Assembly (NCBI RefSeq): GCF_008629675.1
Contig: NZ_VWOX01000004.1
Coordinates: 186,001-250,000 of the forward strand
Origin: Roseiconus nitratireducens
GTDB taxonomy: Bacteria; Planctomycetota; Planctomycetia; Pirellulales; Pirellulaceae
DNA length: 64,000 nucleotides
Direction of reading: 5' to 3'
Position numbers and translations under genes: made by a program. This document shows, in pieces, positions 1 through 9,900 of the stretch; position 1 is the first letter of the stretch; the number at the start of each line of letters is the position of its first letter. The notes below the pieces were generated by a model. The model was not told the DNA's origin. It made no database searches and saw only the letters and a program-made list of their open reading frames with translations.

Positions 1-1114
1 GATCACCAAGCCAGTAAGACTTCAACGAAGGGAGCTGCAGTGAACCGCCGAAGAAAAACTGGTTGGCCTGCTCCAAATAGGGCATCAAGCCGGGCGTCTG
101 CGCCAACACGCTGCCGATCGCGTTGACCACCGCGACACGTCCATGCCGCACGCAGCGAAGCAGTCCCGCGACGCCCTGATTGGACGCGGGGTCCAGTTCC
201 AACGGGTCGCACCGCCGGTCGGAGATGTGCCGCCACAGGACCTGGATCGGCAACAAACCGCCGAGCGTCTTGACGTGCAGGCAACCGCCACGAATCGCCA
301 AGTCGCTGCCCCGGACCAACGTCAACCCGAGATACCGAGCCAAATAGGTGTCTTCGAATTCTCGATAGCTTCCGCTGGGAGGCGCCAACAGCGCCACCCG
401 CGGATTGCTGCGGTCTTGCGGCGCCAGTGACTGCAGGTGCTCTCGCAGCGACTCGAAAAACGATGCCAGGCGGCGCGTGTTGCTCCGCCGGATCAGCTTG
501 GGCAACACCCGTCCCATCACGATCCGGTTCTCCAACAGGTACCCCAGCCCGCTGGGGGCGCGGGTCCGGTCGCCGGTGACGCGCCACAGCCCGTCCACCC
601 CTCGAACCAGGTCCGTCGCGGTGACGTGCAACTTCTGCGGCGTTCCCTCCAGCCCGTGGTAAGCGCGGCTGAACACCGGGTTGGCCCAGAACAACTCCCC
701 CGGCACAACGCCTTCGCGGATCAAACGCTGCTCGCCGAGCAAGTCGACCAAGATGCGTTCCAGCAAGTGGGTGCGCTGGACCAGACCATCACTGAGAACA
801 TTCCATTCGGCCGACCCCATCACGAACGGGATGACCGACAACTGCCAGGGACGATTGGCGGTTTCCTCATCCTCGTCCGACGGCACGGCCCCCTGCGACT
901 GGTCGGCGTGAAAGGTGATGCCGTTTTCGCGAATGAACTGTTCGATGGACGCCGATCGGTCCAACATCTCTTCCGGGCCGAGGGCGGCCAGTTGGTCGGA
1001 CACCAATTGCCACGACGGCCGCACCGTCCCGTCAGGAAAAATCCGCTCGTCGAATCCGCCGGCGGCGAGCGATTCGGGGGTCCACAGGGAACCGGACTGG
1101 AGCGTCGTATTCAA
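1..1114 (-). CDS. Circularly permuted type 2 ATP-grasp protein, partial (C-terminus beyond the left edge)
   Basis: The minus-strand frame from a TTG at 1114 to the window edge has no stop. The N-terminal part contains a segment near nt 640-660 reading AYHGLEGTPQKLHV and then a DLVRGVDGLWRVTGDRT stretch. A YLARYLGLTLVRGSDL segment and an LKTLGGLLP-like segment follow. This is the arrangement of the DUF404/DUF407 circularly permuted ATP-grasp family, which is thought to form peptide or amide bonds using ATP. The start is uncertain: an in-frame TGA lies just upstream, TTG 1114 is the first possible start, and the first ATG comes about 50 codons later. It resembles the long form that often carries a C-terminal alpha-E domain, but that part lies outside the window. 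A second, shorter ATP-grasp gene of this family is at 24011-25552. Confidence 0.82.
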   Translation of the reverse strand, partial: MNTTLQSGSLWTPESLAAGGFDERIFPDGTVRPSWQLVSDQLAALGPEEMLDRSASIEQFIRENGITFHADQSQGAVPSDEDEETANRPWQLSVIPFVMGSAEWNVLSDGLVQRTHLLERILVDLLGEQRLIREGVVPGELFWANPVFSRAYHGLEGTPQKLHVTATDLVRGVDGLWRVTGDRTRAPSGLGYLLENRIVMGRVLPKLIRRSNTRRLASFFESLREHLQSLAPQDRSNPRVALLAPPSGSYREFEDTYLARYLGLTLVRGSDLAIRGGCLHVKTLGGLLPIQVLWRHISDRRCDPLELDPASNQGVAGLLRCVRHGRVAVVNAIGSVLAQTPGLMPYLEQANQFFFGGSLQLPSLKSYWLGD

Positions 1115-1262
1115 ACTGTCGTTCTTCGGACGGCGGGGTAGATGATTGAATCACGACGCAAACAGCCGCGTCGCGATGCGTACCGATAATCCATGCTCAG
1201 CAGCGAAACCACCTCGGTGTGTCATGATAGCGACCGCAGCGGACTCGTCGATGGCCAGACGT

Positions 1263-2141
1263 TCAGATCCGCCGCAGCGACAGCACCCGGCGGTGACCGG
1301 CCAGATCCTTGACGAACCGCAGATCCCCCAGTTCGCTGATCTGATCGGCCAGTTCCTCGCACGCCCCGGCGATCATGGGGCTCAATTCAATGATCAGCCG
1401 CCCGCCCGGGTTCAACCGCGGATAGGACTCCGCCATCAGCCGTTTGATGACTTCCGTGCCGTCTTCCCCCGCCACCAGCGCCGAACGGGGTTCGTGGTCG
1501 CGGACCGAACGATCCAACTGTTCGTATTCCTGCTCGCTGACGTAGGGCGGGTTGCTGCAGATCAAGTCAAACAGGGCCGGCTGGGAAACGTCCGCCAACA
1601 GGTCACCGTGGACGAAGCGGATTCGATCCTGAACGGCATGCTGGCTGGCGTTCCAGCGGGCAATCTCCAACGCGGCTTCGCTCAAGTCGATTGCGGTGAC
1701 CTCGGCCTCGGGCAAATGAACGGCCAGGGCGATGGCGATCGCGCCCGATCCCGTCCCCACGTCGGCGACTTGCAGCGGTCGATCCGTCACGGCCATCGCC
1801 TTGGCGCAGTCGATCGCTTCGATCACAACGTGTTCGGTCTCCGGCCGCGGGATCAGCGTGTTCTCATCGACACGAAACCGCAGGGAATAGAACTCTTTGT
1901 AGCCGACCAGCTGGGCCACCGGCGTGCCTTCCCCGCGACGGCGGACCAGTTCGCGGAATGCCGCCCGCTGCTCCGCATCCGGCTGCTCTTCAAACGCCGT
2001 GTACAACTCGATCCGGCTGCATTGCCGCGCGTGCGCCAGCAGGACTTCGGCATCCAAACGCGGCGAATCGCTTCCACGCTTCTGAAAGAACTCGGTCGTC
2101 CACTGCAACAGTCGCAGCACGGTCCATGGTTCATCGGTCAT
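1263..2141 (-). CDS. prmC: Peptide chain release factor N5-glutamine methyltransferase PrmC (HemK)
   Basis: PrmC methylates the glutamine of the GGQ motif in release factors, using S-adenosylmethionine. The sequence has the helical N-terminal substrate domain (residues 1-100), the SAM-binding loop DVGTGSG at about 127-133 and the catalytic NPPY at 197-200. An RPETE segment at 99-103 is also family-typical. The length is 292 aa when started at ATG 2141. The frame is open up to 2222, but the extra 27 residues do not match the family and would overlap prfA. It lies 64 nt downstream of prfA on the same strand, so the enzyme is encoded next to its substrate, as in many bacteria. Confidence 0.93.
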   Translation of the reverse strand: MTDEPWTVLRLLQWTTEFFQKRGSDSPRLDAEVLLAHARQCSRIELYTAFEEQPDAEQRAAFRELVRRRGEGTPVAQLVGYKEFYSLRFRVDENTLIPRPETEHVVIEAIDCAKAMAVTDRPLQVADVGTGSGAIAIALAVHLPEAEVTAIDLSEAALEIARWNASQHAVQDRIRFVHGDLLADVSQPALFDLICSNPPYVSEQEYEQLDRSVRDHEPRSALVAGEDGTEVIKRLMAESYPRLNPGGRLIIELSPMIAGACEELADQISELGDLRFVKDLAGHRRVLSLRRI

Positions 2142-2205
2142 CTGGCAAGCGCCCCGGGCGCGTGTCGAAAGGAAACGTGGGTCGGTGCGGGCGACGTTGT
2201 GCTGC

Positions 2206-3285
2206 TCACTCGACCATGTCACTGCGCAACTGATCGCGGTCGTACTCGATCAATGCTTCGGTCACCGGACTCAAATCGCCGGCCATGATCTGGTCCAATT
2301 TGTAGAGTGTCAGGTTGATGCGATGGTCGGTCAGCCGGTTCTGCGGAAAGTTGTAAGTACGGATCCGTTGACTACGGTCACCCGATCCGATCAACCCCTT
2401 GCGCTGCTGAGCCTGCTTGGCCTGTTCCTCTTCGCGTTTCTTTTCATAGATCCGAGCCTTGAGCACGCGGAGGGCTTTGGCCAGGTTCTTGTGCTGGCTC
2501 TTTTCATCCTGACATTGGACGACGATGCCGGTTTCGTGGTGCGTCAAGCGAATCGCCGATTCGGTCTTGTTGACGTGCTGACCGCCGGGGCCGGAGGCAC
2601 CGAATTTGTCGACACGGTAGTCGTCGGATTTCAGCTCGATTTCGACATCTTCCGGTTCGGGCATCACGGCGACGGTGGCCGCGCTGGTGTGAACCCGACC
2701 CTGCGTTTCGGTTTCCGGAACCCGCTGAACGCGGTGGCCGCCGGACTCGTACGCCAGATCGCGATACACGCTTTCTCCTTCCAGAGTCAACGTGATCTCC
2801 TTGAACCCGCCCATGTCCGAAACACTGCTGTCCATCACTTCCACTTTCCACGACCTTGCCTCGGCGTAACGCCGATACATTTCGAACAGGTCGCGGGCGA
2901 ACAGCGCCGCCTCGTCGCCGCCGGTCCCGGCGCGAATTTCCATCACGCAGCGCGTCCGATGGCTGTCTTCGCCGCCGACGGTCATGCTAAGGATTTCCTC
3001 CCAGACCGCTTCCCGCTGCGTTTTCAACTCGGCCATCTCCGCCTGCGCCATCTCGCGCTCCTCGGAATCCTCCGCCGCGTCCGCCATCTCCTTGCAGCCC
3101 TGAATCTCTTCGGTCATCCGCTTGAATTCGCGATACTTTCCGACCAGCTTCGCCAAACCGCCGTGCTCGCGGGCGGTCGCTCCCATCCGGTTGCCGTCGG
3201 CCAGCACGTCCGGATCGGCCATGTCGCGTTCAAGTTGCTCGAACCGATCAAGTTTCTCTTCCAGCAGGTCACGAATACTGGTCAT
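2206..3285 (-). CDS. prfA: Peptide chain release factor 1
   Basis: RF1 recognises UAA and UAG stop codons and triggers release of the finished protein. The 359-aa product has the coiled N-terminal domain and the codon-recognition stretch [16 protein letters not shown] around 184-199, with PET as the PxT tripeptide of RF1 rather than the SPF of RF2. The peptidyl-transferase GGQ is at 234-236. ATG 3285 begins the family-typical [19 protein letters not shown]. The frame extends upstream to 3387, but that part only translates an 18-bp tandem repeat into SPVACP units, so I exclude it. prmC follows on the same strand. Confidence 0.95.
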   Translation of the reverse strand: MTSIRDLLEEKLDRFEQLERDMADPDVLADGNRMGATAREHGGLAKLVGKYREFKRMTEEIQGCKEMADAAEDSEEREMAQAEMAELKTQREAVWEEILSMTVGGEDSHRTRCVMEIRAGTGGDEAALFARDLFEMYRRYAEARSWKVEVMDSSVSDMGGFKEITLTLEGESVYRDLAYESGGHRVQRVPETETQGRVHTSAATVAVMPEPEDVEIELKSDDYRVDKFGASGPGGQHVNKTESAIRLTHHETGIVVQCQDEKSQHKNLAKALRVLKARIYEKKREEEQAKQAQQRKGLIGSGDRSQRIRTYNFPQNRLTDHRINLTLYKLDQIMAGDLSPVTEALIEYDRDQLRSDMVE

Positions 3286-3342
3286 GTCAGCGAGGTGAAA
3301 GGGAGTGGAACGTACAAAACCGGGGGAGGCTATTGGCCCTGG

Positions 3343-3390
3343 GCAGGCCACTGGACTGGGGCAGGCCACTGGACTGGGGTAGGCCACTGG
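3343..3390. repeat. 18-bp tandem repeat upstream of prfA
   Basis: The unit gcaggccactggactggg occurs twice in full (3343-3360 and 3361-3378) and then in part to 3390. It begins 58 bp upstream of the prfA start codon and so lies in its probable 5' leader. It has no CRISPR-like spacers. Confidence 0.85.
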
Positions 3391-3525
3391 CCGGCGGTAC
3401 AGCGGCGAGCGGGATGATTGGCACCGTCAGTGCCGCCGCGTGGCGGCGGACCGACGCACCGGCAAGGGAATTCCGGCGGAGATTCGGCGCCGGCAAACGG
3501 CCCAGGCGCGACAGGATAGCGGACG

Positions 3526-3570
3526 CCAAAAAAAACCGCATGGCCCGGCATTCTTGCGGACCATGCGGTT
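3526..3570 (-). terminator. Intrinsic terminator of rpmE
   Basis: A perfect 10-bp stem pairs 3534-3543 with 3561-3570 around a 17-nt loop. On the minus strand it is followed by a run of eight T (3528-3535, partly inside the stem base). It lies 55 nt past the rpmE stop and separates rpmE from prfA. Confidence 0.85.
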
Positions 3571-3624
3571 GGCTGAGCCAGTTTGCGTGCGCCGCGATGC
3601 GTTCGGGCAGCGGCGACGGCAAAC

Positions 3625-3873
3625 CTATTTCTTCTTGCCCGCTTTTTTCTTCTTTTGCAGGCTGCCATACGAGCCGGCAGCGAATTTCTTTTGGAACTTG
3701 TCGATCCGACCGGCGGTATCGACGAATTTCAATTTGCCGGTGTAAAACGGGTGACAGGCGTTGCAAATATCGACCTTCATCTCACCACCGCGAACGGTGC
3801 GGGTTTCGAAGGAATTGCCGCAACCGCAGCTGACGGTAGTGGCTTCGTACTTGGGGTGGATGCCTTCTTTCAT
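3625..3873 (-). CDS. rpmE: 50S ribosomal protein L31
   Basis: L31 is a small protein of the large ribosomal subunit at the inter-subunit bridge. From ATG 3873 the product is 82 aa, starting [20 protein letters not shown]. It keeps the zinc-binding cysteines (C16, C18, C37, C40: CxC and CNAC), so it is the zinc-containing form. An [20 protein letters not shown] segment precedes a lysine-rich tail. The frame is open to 4266, but that part translates repeats and is not L31. An AGAGAG sequence about 8 nt upstream may be the ribosome binding site. A terminator follows at 3526-3570, so it may be transcribed alone. Confidence 0.96.
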   Translation of the reverse strand: MKEGIHPKYEATTVSCGCGNSFETRTVRGGEMKVDICNACHPFYTGKLKFVDTAGRIDKFQKKFAAGSYGSLQKKKKAGKKK

Positions 3874-3990
3874 GGCACATTTCTCTCTGGTTGGTGTCGG
3901 GCGGGCCTGGCTGGGGTACAGTCCCGCGAAGCCCCACAACATAGGCAATCGACGGCCGATTGGACAAGGGCTGATCAATGCAGGGCTGGC

Positions 3991-4053
3991 GGGCTCCCGC
4001 CCCCTCGTTCCCGGGCTCCCGCCCCCTCGTTCCCAGGCTCCCGCCCGGGAACG
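3991..4053. repeat. 22-bp tandem repeat in the rpmE upstream region
   Basis: The 22-nt unit, which begins gggctcccgccccctcgttc, occurs at 3991-4012 and 4013-4034. A third, truncated unit runs into cccgggaacg. The unit's GTTCCC edge pairs with the following GGGAAC, so the array can also fold. Confidence 0.8.
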
Positions 4054-4149
4054 CACTGCGCGTGCCGGCTCCGCCGGCCTTTCCCCGCGAAACCTTTGCG
4101 CGTTCCAGGGCGTTCTGGGGCGTTCCGGGGATAGAGCATCTGCGAAAGT

Positions 4150-4201
4150 TGGCAGGCGAAGCCTGCCAGAGCAGCCTGTTCCAAGGCGGGAGCCTTGGAA
4201 C
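4150..4201. repeat. Two adjacent perfect hairpins (REP-like)
   Basis: TGGCAGGC (4150-4157) pairs with GCCTGCCA (4161-4168) over a GAA loop. GTTCCAAGGC (4178-4187) pairs with GCCTTGGAAC (4192-4201) over a GGGA loop. With the tandem repeat at 3991 and the terminator at 4253 they make the whole rpmE-fasciclin spacer a chain of palindromes. No T-tract follows either hairpin, so they look like REP-type elements rather than terminators. Confidence 0.75.
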
Positions 4202-4252
4202 AAGGACACCAGGCTCATTCCGTCCGGCCTACCGACGATCGCATTCAATGGC

Positions 4253-4289
4253 GCAAACAAAAACACCGCTTCGACATCTCGAAGCGGTG
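4253..4289 (-). terminator. Intrinsic terminator of the fasciclin-domain gene
   Basis: A perfect 10-bp stem (4264-4273 with 4280-4289) with a 6-nt loop is followed on the minus strand by TTTTTGTTT. It is 93 nt past the stop codon of the fasciclin gene. Confidence 0.9.
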
Positions 4290-4381
4290 CATTGATCTTT
4301 GGCGGGTGTGTTGACTCCCGAACGACTGACGCCGGGAAGTTGAAATCCCACCAAATGGTTGTCGAAGCGACCGAGCAATGA

Positions 4382-4879
4382 TCACTCGGGCAAGATCACC
4401 TTGTTGATCACGTGGATCACGCCGTTGGAGCACTTGACGTCTGGCTTGATCACTTTGGCCTTGTCGATCATCACGGCACCATCTTTGACTTCGATGTCAA
4501 CGCTGGAGCCTTGGACCGTCTTGGCGGAATCCAACTCGACGACGTCCTTGGCCATCACGCTGCCCGGGACCACGTGGTAGGTCAGAATGCTGACCAGCTT
4601 TTCCTTGTTTTCCGGCTTCAGCAAAGTTTCGACGGTGCCATCCGGCAGAGCCGCGAACGCTTCGTTGGTCGGCGCGAACACGGTGAAAGGACCTTTGCCT
4701 GACAGCGTGTCGACCAGGCCGGCCGCTTTCACGGCGGCAACGAGTGTGCTGAATTGATCCAAGCTGGCTGCTGTTTCAACAATGGTCTTTTCCGCAGTGG
4801 CTTTCTCTTCCGCAAACGCCGGTGCGGTCAGTGACCCGGTCAAGACAACTGCCAGTGCAATCGCAATAAACTTACGCAT
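4382..4879 (-). CDS. Secreted fasciclin (FAS1) domain protein
   Basis: The 165-aa product has a clear signal peptide, [16 protein letters not shown] to about AFA (residue 23), followed by one FAS1 domain (about 30-163). Family marks are [21 protein letters not shown], then [16 protein letters not shown] (H1 box) and the ILTYHVVPG segment. FAS1 domains mediate adhesion or matrix contacts. The protein probably acts outside the inner membrane; its partner cannot be read from the sequence. GGAG 7-10 nt upstream supports ATG 4879. It is a single gene with its own terminator at 4253-4289. Confidence 0.9.
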   Translation of the reverse strand: MRKFIAIALAVVLTGSLTAPAFAEEKATAEKTIVETAASLDQFSTLVAAVKAAGLVDTLSGKGPFTVFAPTNEAFAALPDGTVETLLKPENKEKLVSILTYHVVPGSVMAKDVVELDSAKTVQGSSVDIEVKDGAVMIDKAKVIKPDVKCSNGVIHVINKVILPE

Positions 4880-5225
4880 CCCAATCTCCGTAAAGACTTA
4901 GGGCGACGATCACACCTGCGAGTCGACGGACACACGTCGACGGGTAGAGCTTCGCGAGGCGATCGATTCACCCGGAACGATCTAACTCGTGCTCATTGTC
5001 AGAACGCGGCAAGGGGGCAAGACAATTTTTTTGCGACGACGTTCAACCGGTGATCACCTGTCCCAGGCAACGGCCAACGAATCGCATTCGCTTACCAACC
5101 CGGACAGCGACCCGAACGATGGGACCCGCGCGACGAAGATTCAACGATGAACGGTCAAGCGAGAATCATCGACGCCGGTTGCCTCACGGGTTCGATTCGC
5201 TGCGACCTTTTCGCGCCCACGCATC
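4880..5225. other. Gene-free stretch between the fasciclin and epimerase genes
   Basis: About 350 bp with no supported ORF. It must hold the fasciclin promoter and the epimerase 3' end, but I see no convincing -10/-35 pair and no terminator. A GGTTCGATTC string at about 5188-5197 resembles a tRNA T-loop, but its flanks do not pair. Confidence 0.5.
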
Positions 5226-6221
5226 TCATCGCATGGATTCTGCGACCGAATCGATGATGGCATCCAAATCGTTCGTCGGTCGGTAGCCGATGGCGTCGGC
5301 GATGCGGCTCAAATCAGGCACGCGACGTCGGATGTCTTCGAAGGATTCATCGTACGCATCCGAGTACGATCGGAACTCGATTCCCACCTCCGGATTGACT
5401 CGGGCGATGACGCGTTTGGCGAGTTCCAGAATGGAAACGGGCACATCGCTTCCGATGTTGTAGACCCGACCGAAGGAGGTCGAAGTCTCGATCAGTTTTG
5501 TGACGGCGCCGACAACATCCTCGACGTGGGCGAAGCACCGCACTTGATTCCCATCATCGTGAACGACTAGGTCGTCGCCTTGAAGCGCCGCCTGCACGAA
5601 CCGCGGCAGCACCATGCCGTAGGCTCCGGTTTGCCGCGGACCGACGACGTTGAAGAAACGTCCCACGACAACCGGCAACCCTTGCTCTTTGTGAAACGCC
5701 AACGCCAAGAATTCGTCGATGGCTTTGGAGACACCGTAGCTCCATCTCGGCTTGGTGGTTGCACCGAACACCAGGTCGTCTTCTTCCGACCAAACGGATT
5801 TAGGGTTCTTGCCGTACACCTCGCTGGTGCTAGCGATGAAGCACGGCACCAGGCGGCCGCGTTTCGCGCGCTCGCCCAAACGGTTGAGAATCAACTGAGT
5901 GGGATAAACGTTTCGCTCGATGGTTTGGATCGGCTGCTTCGCGATCAACGCCACACCGACGGCGGCGGCCAAGTGGTAAACGACGTCTGCTCGGCCGACG
6001 ACCTCCGCCACCAACGCTTCGTCTTCGACGGTCCCGGAAATGTATTCCAGGTTCTCATGCTCCCAGATCGGATTCAGATTCTCACGCTGACCGGTCGACA
6101 AGTCATCGACGATCAACACCTTCTCCCCGCGAGCAAGCAGCTGCTGCGCCAGGTGGGATCCGATGAAACCGGCTCCTCCGGTGATCAAATTGGTCTTCGC
6201 GGTGACAGATGCGTTGGTCAC
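5226..6221 (-). CDS. NAD-dependent epimerase/dehydratase (extended SDR, nucleotide-sugar type)
   Basis: A 331-aa extended short-chain dehydrogenase. The Rossmann motif GGAGFIGS is at residues 15-22. A VYHLAAAVGV stretch follows at about 81-90, and the catalytic Ser/Thr with YGVSK (Tyr162, Lys166) comes later. GRFFNVVGPRQ and the late GSDVPVSILELA segment are typical of UDP-glucuronate decarboxylase / UDP-glucose 4-epimerase relatives. It probably modifies a nucleotide sugar for polysaccharide or glycan synthesis; the exact substrate is not readable. The start is GTG 6221. The 5' leader contains gcgaggggaa twice (6239-6264). Confidence 0.88.
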   Translation of the reverse strand: MTNASVTAKTNLITGGAGFIGSHLAQQLLARGEKVLIVDDLSTGQRENLNPIWEHENLEYISGTVEDEALVAEVVGRADVVYHLAAAVGVALIAKQPIQTIERNVYPTQLILNRLGERAKRGRLVPCFIASTSEVYGKNPKSVWSEEDDLVFGATTKPRWSYGVSKAIDEFLALAFHKEQGLPVVVGRFFNVVGPRQTGAYGMVLPRFVQAALQGDDLVVHDDGNQVRCFAHVEDVVGAVTKLIETSTSFGRVYNIGSDVPVSILELAKRVIARVNPEVGIEFRSYSDAYDESFEDIRRRVPDLSRIADAIGYRPTNDLDAIIDSVAESMR

Positions 6222-6988
6222 GTCGGGGCTCGTCCTGGAGCGAGGGGAACTGGGGCGAGGGGAATAATGAAATCGTCAGGTTCAAATCGGACAGCTGTTG
6301 GCGACAGCCGCCGTCGCCAGTCGGTGGATGAACGTCGCTGAACGCGATAAGCCCAGCCAAGCCGACGACGCTCTGGCGAGCGTCGCTAACTCAAACTGAC
6401 ATTGTCTAGCGAAACACCCACCGCTGGCAGCCTGCACCGCTCGGGGACGCTATTCGAAGACCTCCAGACTCGGTGCCCACCAGCCGCGTGACTGGCGAAC
6501 CAGAACCGGGCCCGCTGCGAAGTATCGGCGGGTTCGCCGCACTTTGGAACCGCCCGACCGCTGGCCCGCCGTGCTCGCCCCGCTTGTAGGCCCCGTCTGG
6601 CGACCGATGCATCAGACCGCCGCATCAGACACTCGGACGGACCGTCCCGAGAATGGATCTCCGGGACAATCCTGTCGGCGATCCGCTGAAATCGGTGGGG
6701 GATCCGCTGAAACGCACGGAGGGAGCCGATCGGTTCGCTCGACGAACCTACTGCCAGAATCGACGCCCAAAGTGCCGAAAGGACCGCGAAACCCCCACGT
6801 CCACTGACTTTGCCGGCTGGGCAAATCCGCCGGCGAACTATCGACTGCAACGTGACACCGCTAAAATAGCCGCCGACCGATGACGTCTGCGCCGACGGCT
6901 GGCCACGACATGGACCACGTCCCAAGCCGCCTCGCCAACACCGTCTCCGCCCCTGAAACGAATTGCCGTGCGCCCTGACCGAACCTCC
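6222..6988. other. Gene-free stretch between divergent genes
   Basis: About 770 bp between the epimerase (minus) and the TPR gene (plus). Several long open frames exist but have planctomycete shadow composition (Arg/Pro/Ser-rich) and no family resemblance. A near-duplicate ggatccgctgaaa occurs at about 6678-6712. A TAAAAT hexamer at 6862-6867 could be a -10 element for the TPR operon, but no good -35 is present. Confidence 0.45.
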
Positions 6989-9900
6989 ATGCCCTGCCGG
7001 CTGGCGACGCTCCTTTTGGGATGTCTCGTCGTCTTGATTCCGGCCAGCGGAATGCTTTCTTCGGCGTCCGCCGCCGAATCGACCGAAGAATCGATCGCCC
7101 TGTATGCCGACGCTGCGAACTTCCAAACCGGCGGCGCGATCCCGCTGGCGATCGAAGAATGGAAGAAGTTCCTGCAGCGTTACCCCGACGACGACCTGGC
7201 TTCCAAGGCGGCCCATTACTTGGGCGTCTGTTACATGCAGCGGGAGAATCCCGATTACACCGCTGCCTGCGAAGCGTTCGCCCGCGCCATCGAAGACCAG
7301 TCGTACGACCTGCGTGAAGAAAGTCTGGCGAACCTGGGTTGGTGCTACTACGCGGCCGCCGGCGAGACAGCCGACGGTGACCGACAACGGGATCCGCAGC
7401 GGTTGCGGCAAACGATCGATACCTTTCAGCAATTGCGGAAAGAGAATCCCAATAGCGACTACATCGACCGCGCGTTCTTCTACAGCGGCGAAGCCGCCTA
7501 TGGGCTCGGGAAATTGGATCAGGCGATCGGCTTTTACAACAAGTTCATTGCGCTGCCTTCATCCAAGCAGTCCCCGCTTCGCTGTGACGCGTTGTACGCC
7601 CTCGGGATCGCTCAGCAAGAAGCGGATCAAACGCAGCAGGCGATCGCATCGTTTGACCAGTTGTTGAAAGACTGCGCCGATTCCGAGCTCGCGGTCGATG
7701 TTCACCTGCGCTTGGGCGACTTGTACTTGCTGCAACGAAGATTTGACGCGGCCGTGGATTCGTTCGGCCGAGCCATTGAACAAGCGGACCAGAAAGACGA
7801 CCAATCGTACGCCATTTTTCGGCAGGCTTATGCGTTGGTGCAAAGCGGCAAGCCGAACGACGCGGCGGCCCGCTACGACCAGCTGCAAAAGGAGTTCCCG
7901 GATTCACCTTACGCGGCCAACGCCACATTGGCTTCCGGCCAAAGCCTGTACCGGGGCGGCCAGACCGATCAGGCCGCCGAGCGGTTCGAGAAGGTGCTGT
8001 CCCAGAACAATCCCGCCGCAGCCACCGAGGCGGCCCATTGGCTGGTCCGCATCCAACTGTCCCGCGGTGAGGCGGCCGCAGCAGCCGCCATCGCACGAAA
8101 GCAACTGGATGCGGGTGCCGAGGGAGACTTCGCTGTTGATCTGAAAGTTGATCTGGCGGAAGCCCTGGCATTGATACCCGATTCGATTGCCGAATCCGTC
8201 GACGTCGCGGAACAGGCGTACCGCTCCGCTCCCGAAGACGCGTTGGCCCCCCGCGCGTTGTACAACGCCGCCTTCTCGGCCCTGCAAATCAACCAATTCC
8301 CGCGGGCCATCGAATTGGCGACCGAGTTCCTGCAGAAGTTTTCCGAGGACGAACTCGCGCCGGATGTCCGATTCATCGTCGCCGAAAGCCAACTGCTCTC
8401 AGGCGACGCCCCACAAGCGATTGAGTCCTTCCGGGAACTTCTCAAGCAAACCGCAGCGGATCACCCCCAGCGGCCGATGTGGGTGTTGCGAACGGCAACC
8501 GCCATGAACGCCGGAAAGCAATACGATCAGACCGTGGCCCTGATCGATGCCGAAGCTGAAGCGATCAAAGAGCCGCAATTGAAAGCGGAAGCAAAATTCC
8601 TGGCAGGTCAAGCTCAGCTGATGGCGGGCCAGCCGGAGCAGGCCGCAACCTCCTTCGCCGCGGCCGCCGAGACGGCACCGCAATGGCAGCGGCATGGAGA
8701 AGCGATGTTGCTGCGTGGTACCGCGTTGTTGAACGCCGGCCAGACCGACCAGGCCAAGTCGGTGTGGCAAAACCTTGTTTCGGCGCAACCGGAAACGGCC
8801 ATGGCCGACCAGGCCCGATACAAATTGGCGCAACTGGCAAGTGACGCCGGAGAACACGACCGAGCGATCGAGCTGTACACCGAAATCATCCAGGCCGAAC
8901 GCGACCAGGGGCTGATCCCGTACGCGCTCTACGGCCGCGGATGGTCGCAAATGCAATCGGACAACCACCAGCAAGCGTTGGCATCGCTCGACCGGATTAT
9001 CGGTGAAAAGCCACAACACCCGGTGGCCGACGACGCGCTGATCGCCCGTGGGATTTCGCACCGAACCCTGGGCAACGATCCAGCCGCACGCGAAGATCTG
9101 GAACGCTATCTGGGCATGGAGCCGCAGGGGAACAACCTGGGTCACGCTCTTTATGAACTTGCCCTGGTGCTACAAAGCCAGGACAAACCTGAACTGGCAG
9201 CCGAGCGATTGCAACAGCTGATCGAACGTGTCCCCGATTACCCGGGCATGGACAAGGTGTTGTACGAGTTGGGCTGGTCGCTGCGTGACAGCGGCAAGGA
9301 AGATGCAGCCGAACAGCGCTTCGAAGCATTGCTAAAGCGGTCGCCCGAAAGTCCGATGGCGGCCGAGGCGGCCTACTATCTCGGCCAGCGTGCCTACCGG
9401 ACGGAACAATGGGATCGGGCGGCGAACTTCTACCAAACGGCCGCCAACAACGCGACCGACCCTGCGATGAGCGAGAAGTCGCTGTACCGGCTGGGATGGT
9501 CCCAGTTCAAGGGTTCCAATCTGGACCAGGCCGAAGAAGCCTTCCGCTCTCAGTTTGATCAGCATCCCGAAGGCAAGCTGGCACTTGATGCCCTGATGAT
9601 GATCGGCGAATCCGCATTCAAGGGCGAACATTTCGAGCGTGCCTTGAAGGCCTACGGGACCGGACGCGACCGAATCCAAGCCTCCGACGACAACGCGGAT
9701 ACCGTCCGGGGGCCGGCCGACCGTCAGGTTCGCGAATTGATCCTGCTGCACGGCGGGCAATCCGCGGCGCAACTGCAGCGCTGGGATGAAGCGATCGGCT
9801 GGTACGACGAACTGAAAACCAGATTTCCGGCCACCGGCTACCTGCCGCAGGTTTTCTACGAGCTGGGTTTTGCCCACCAGCAAAAGAACGACAACGAGAA

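Noticed and set aside
1146..2288. 380-aa plus-strand ORF
   Set aside because: It is antisense to prmC, which has clear family motifs.
3343..3390. Possible CRISPR-like array
   Set aside because: Direct 18-bp tandem repeats without spacers, and no cas genes.
5188..5197. Possible tRNA T-loop (GGTTCGATTC)
   Set aside because: The flanks do not form the T-stem or acceptor stem, and no anticodon arm is found.
6386..7432. 348-aa minus-strand ORF
   Set aside because: It overlaps the TPR gene start, has Arg/Gly/Ser shadow composition and no family resemblance.
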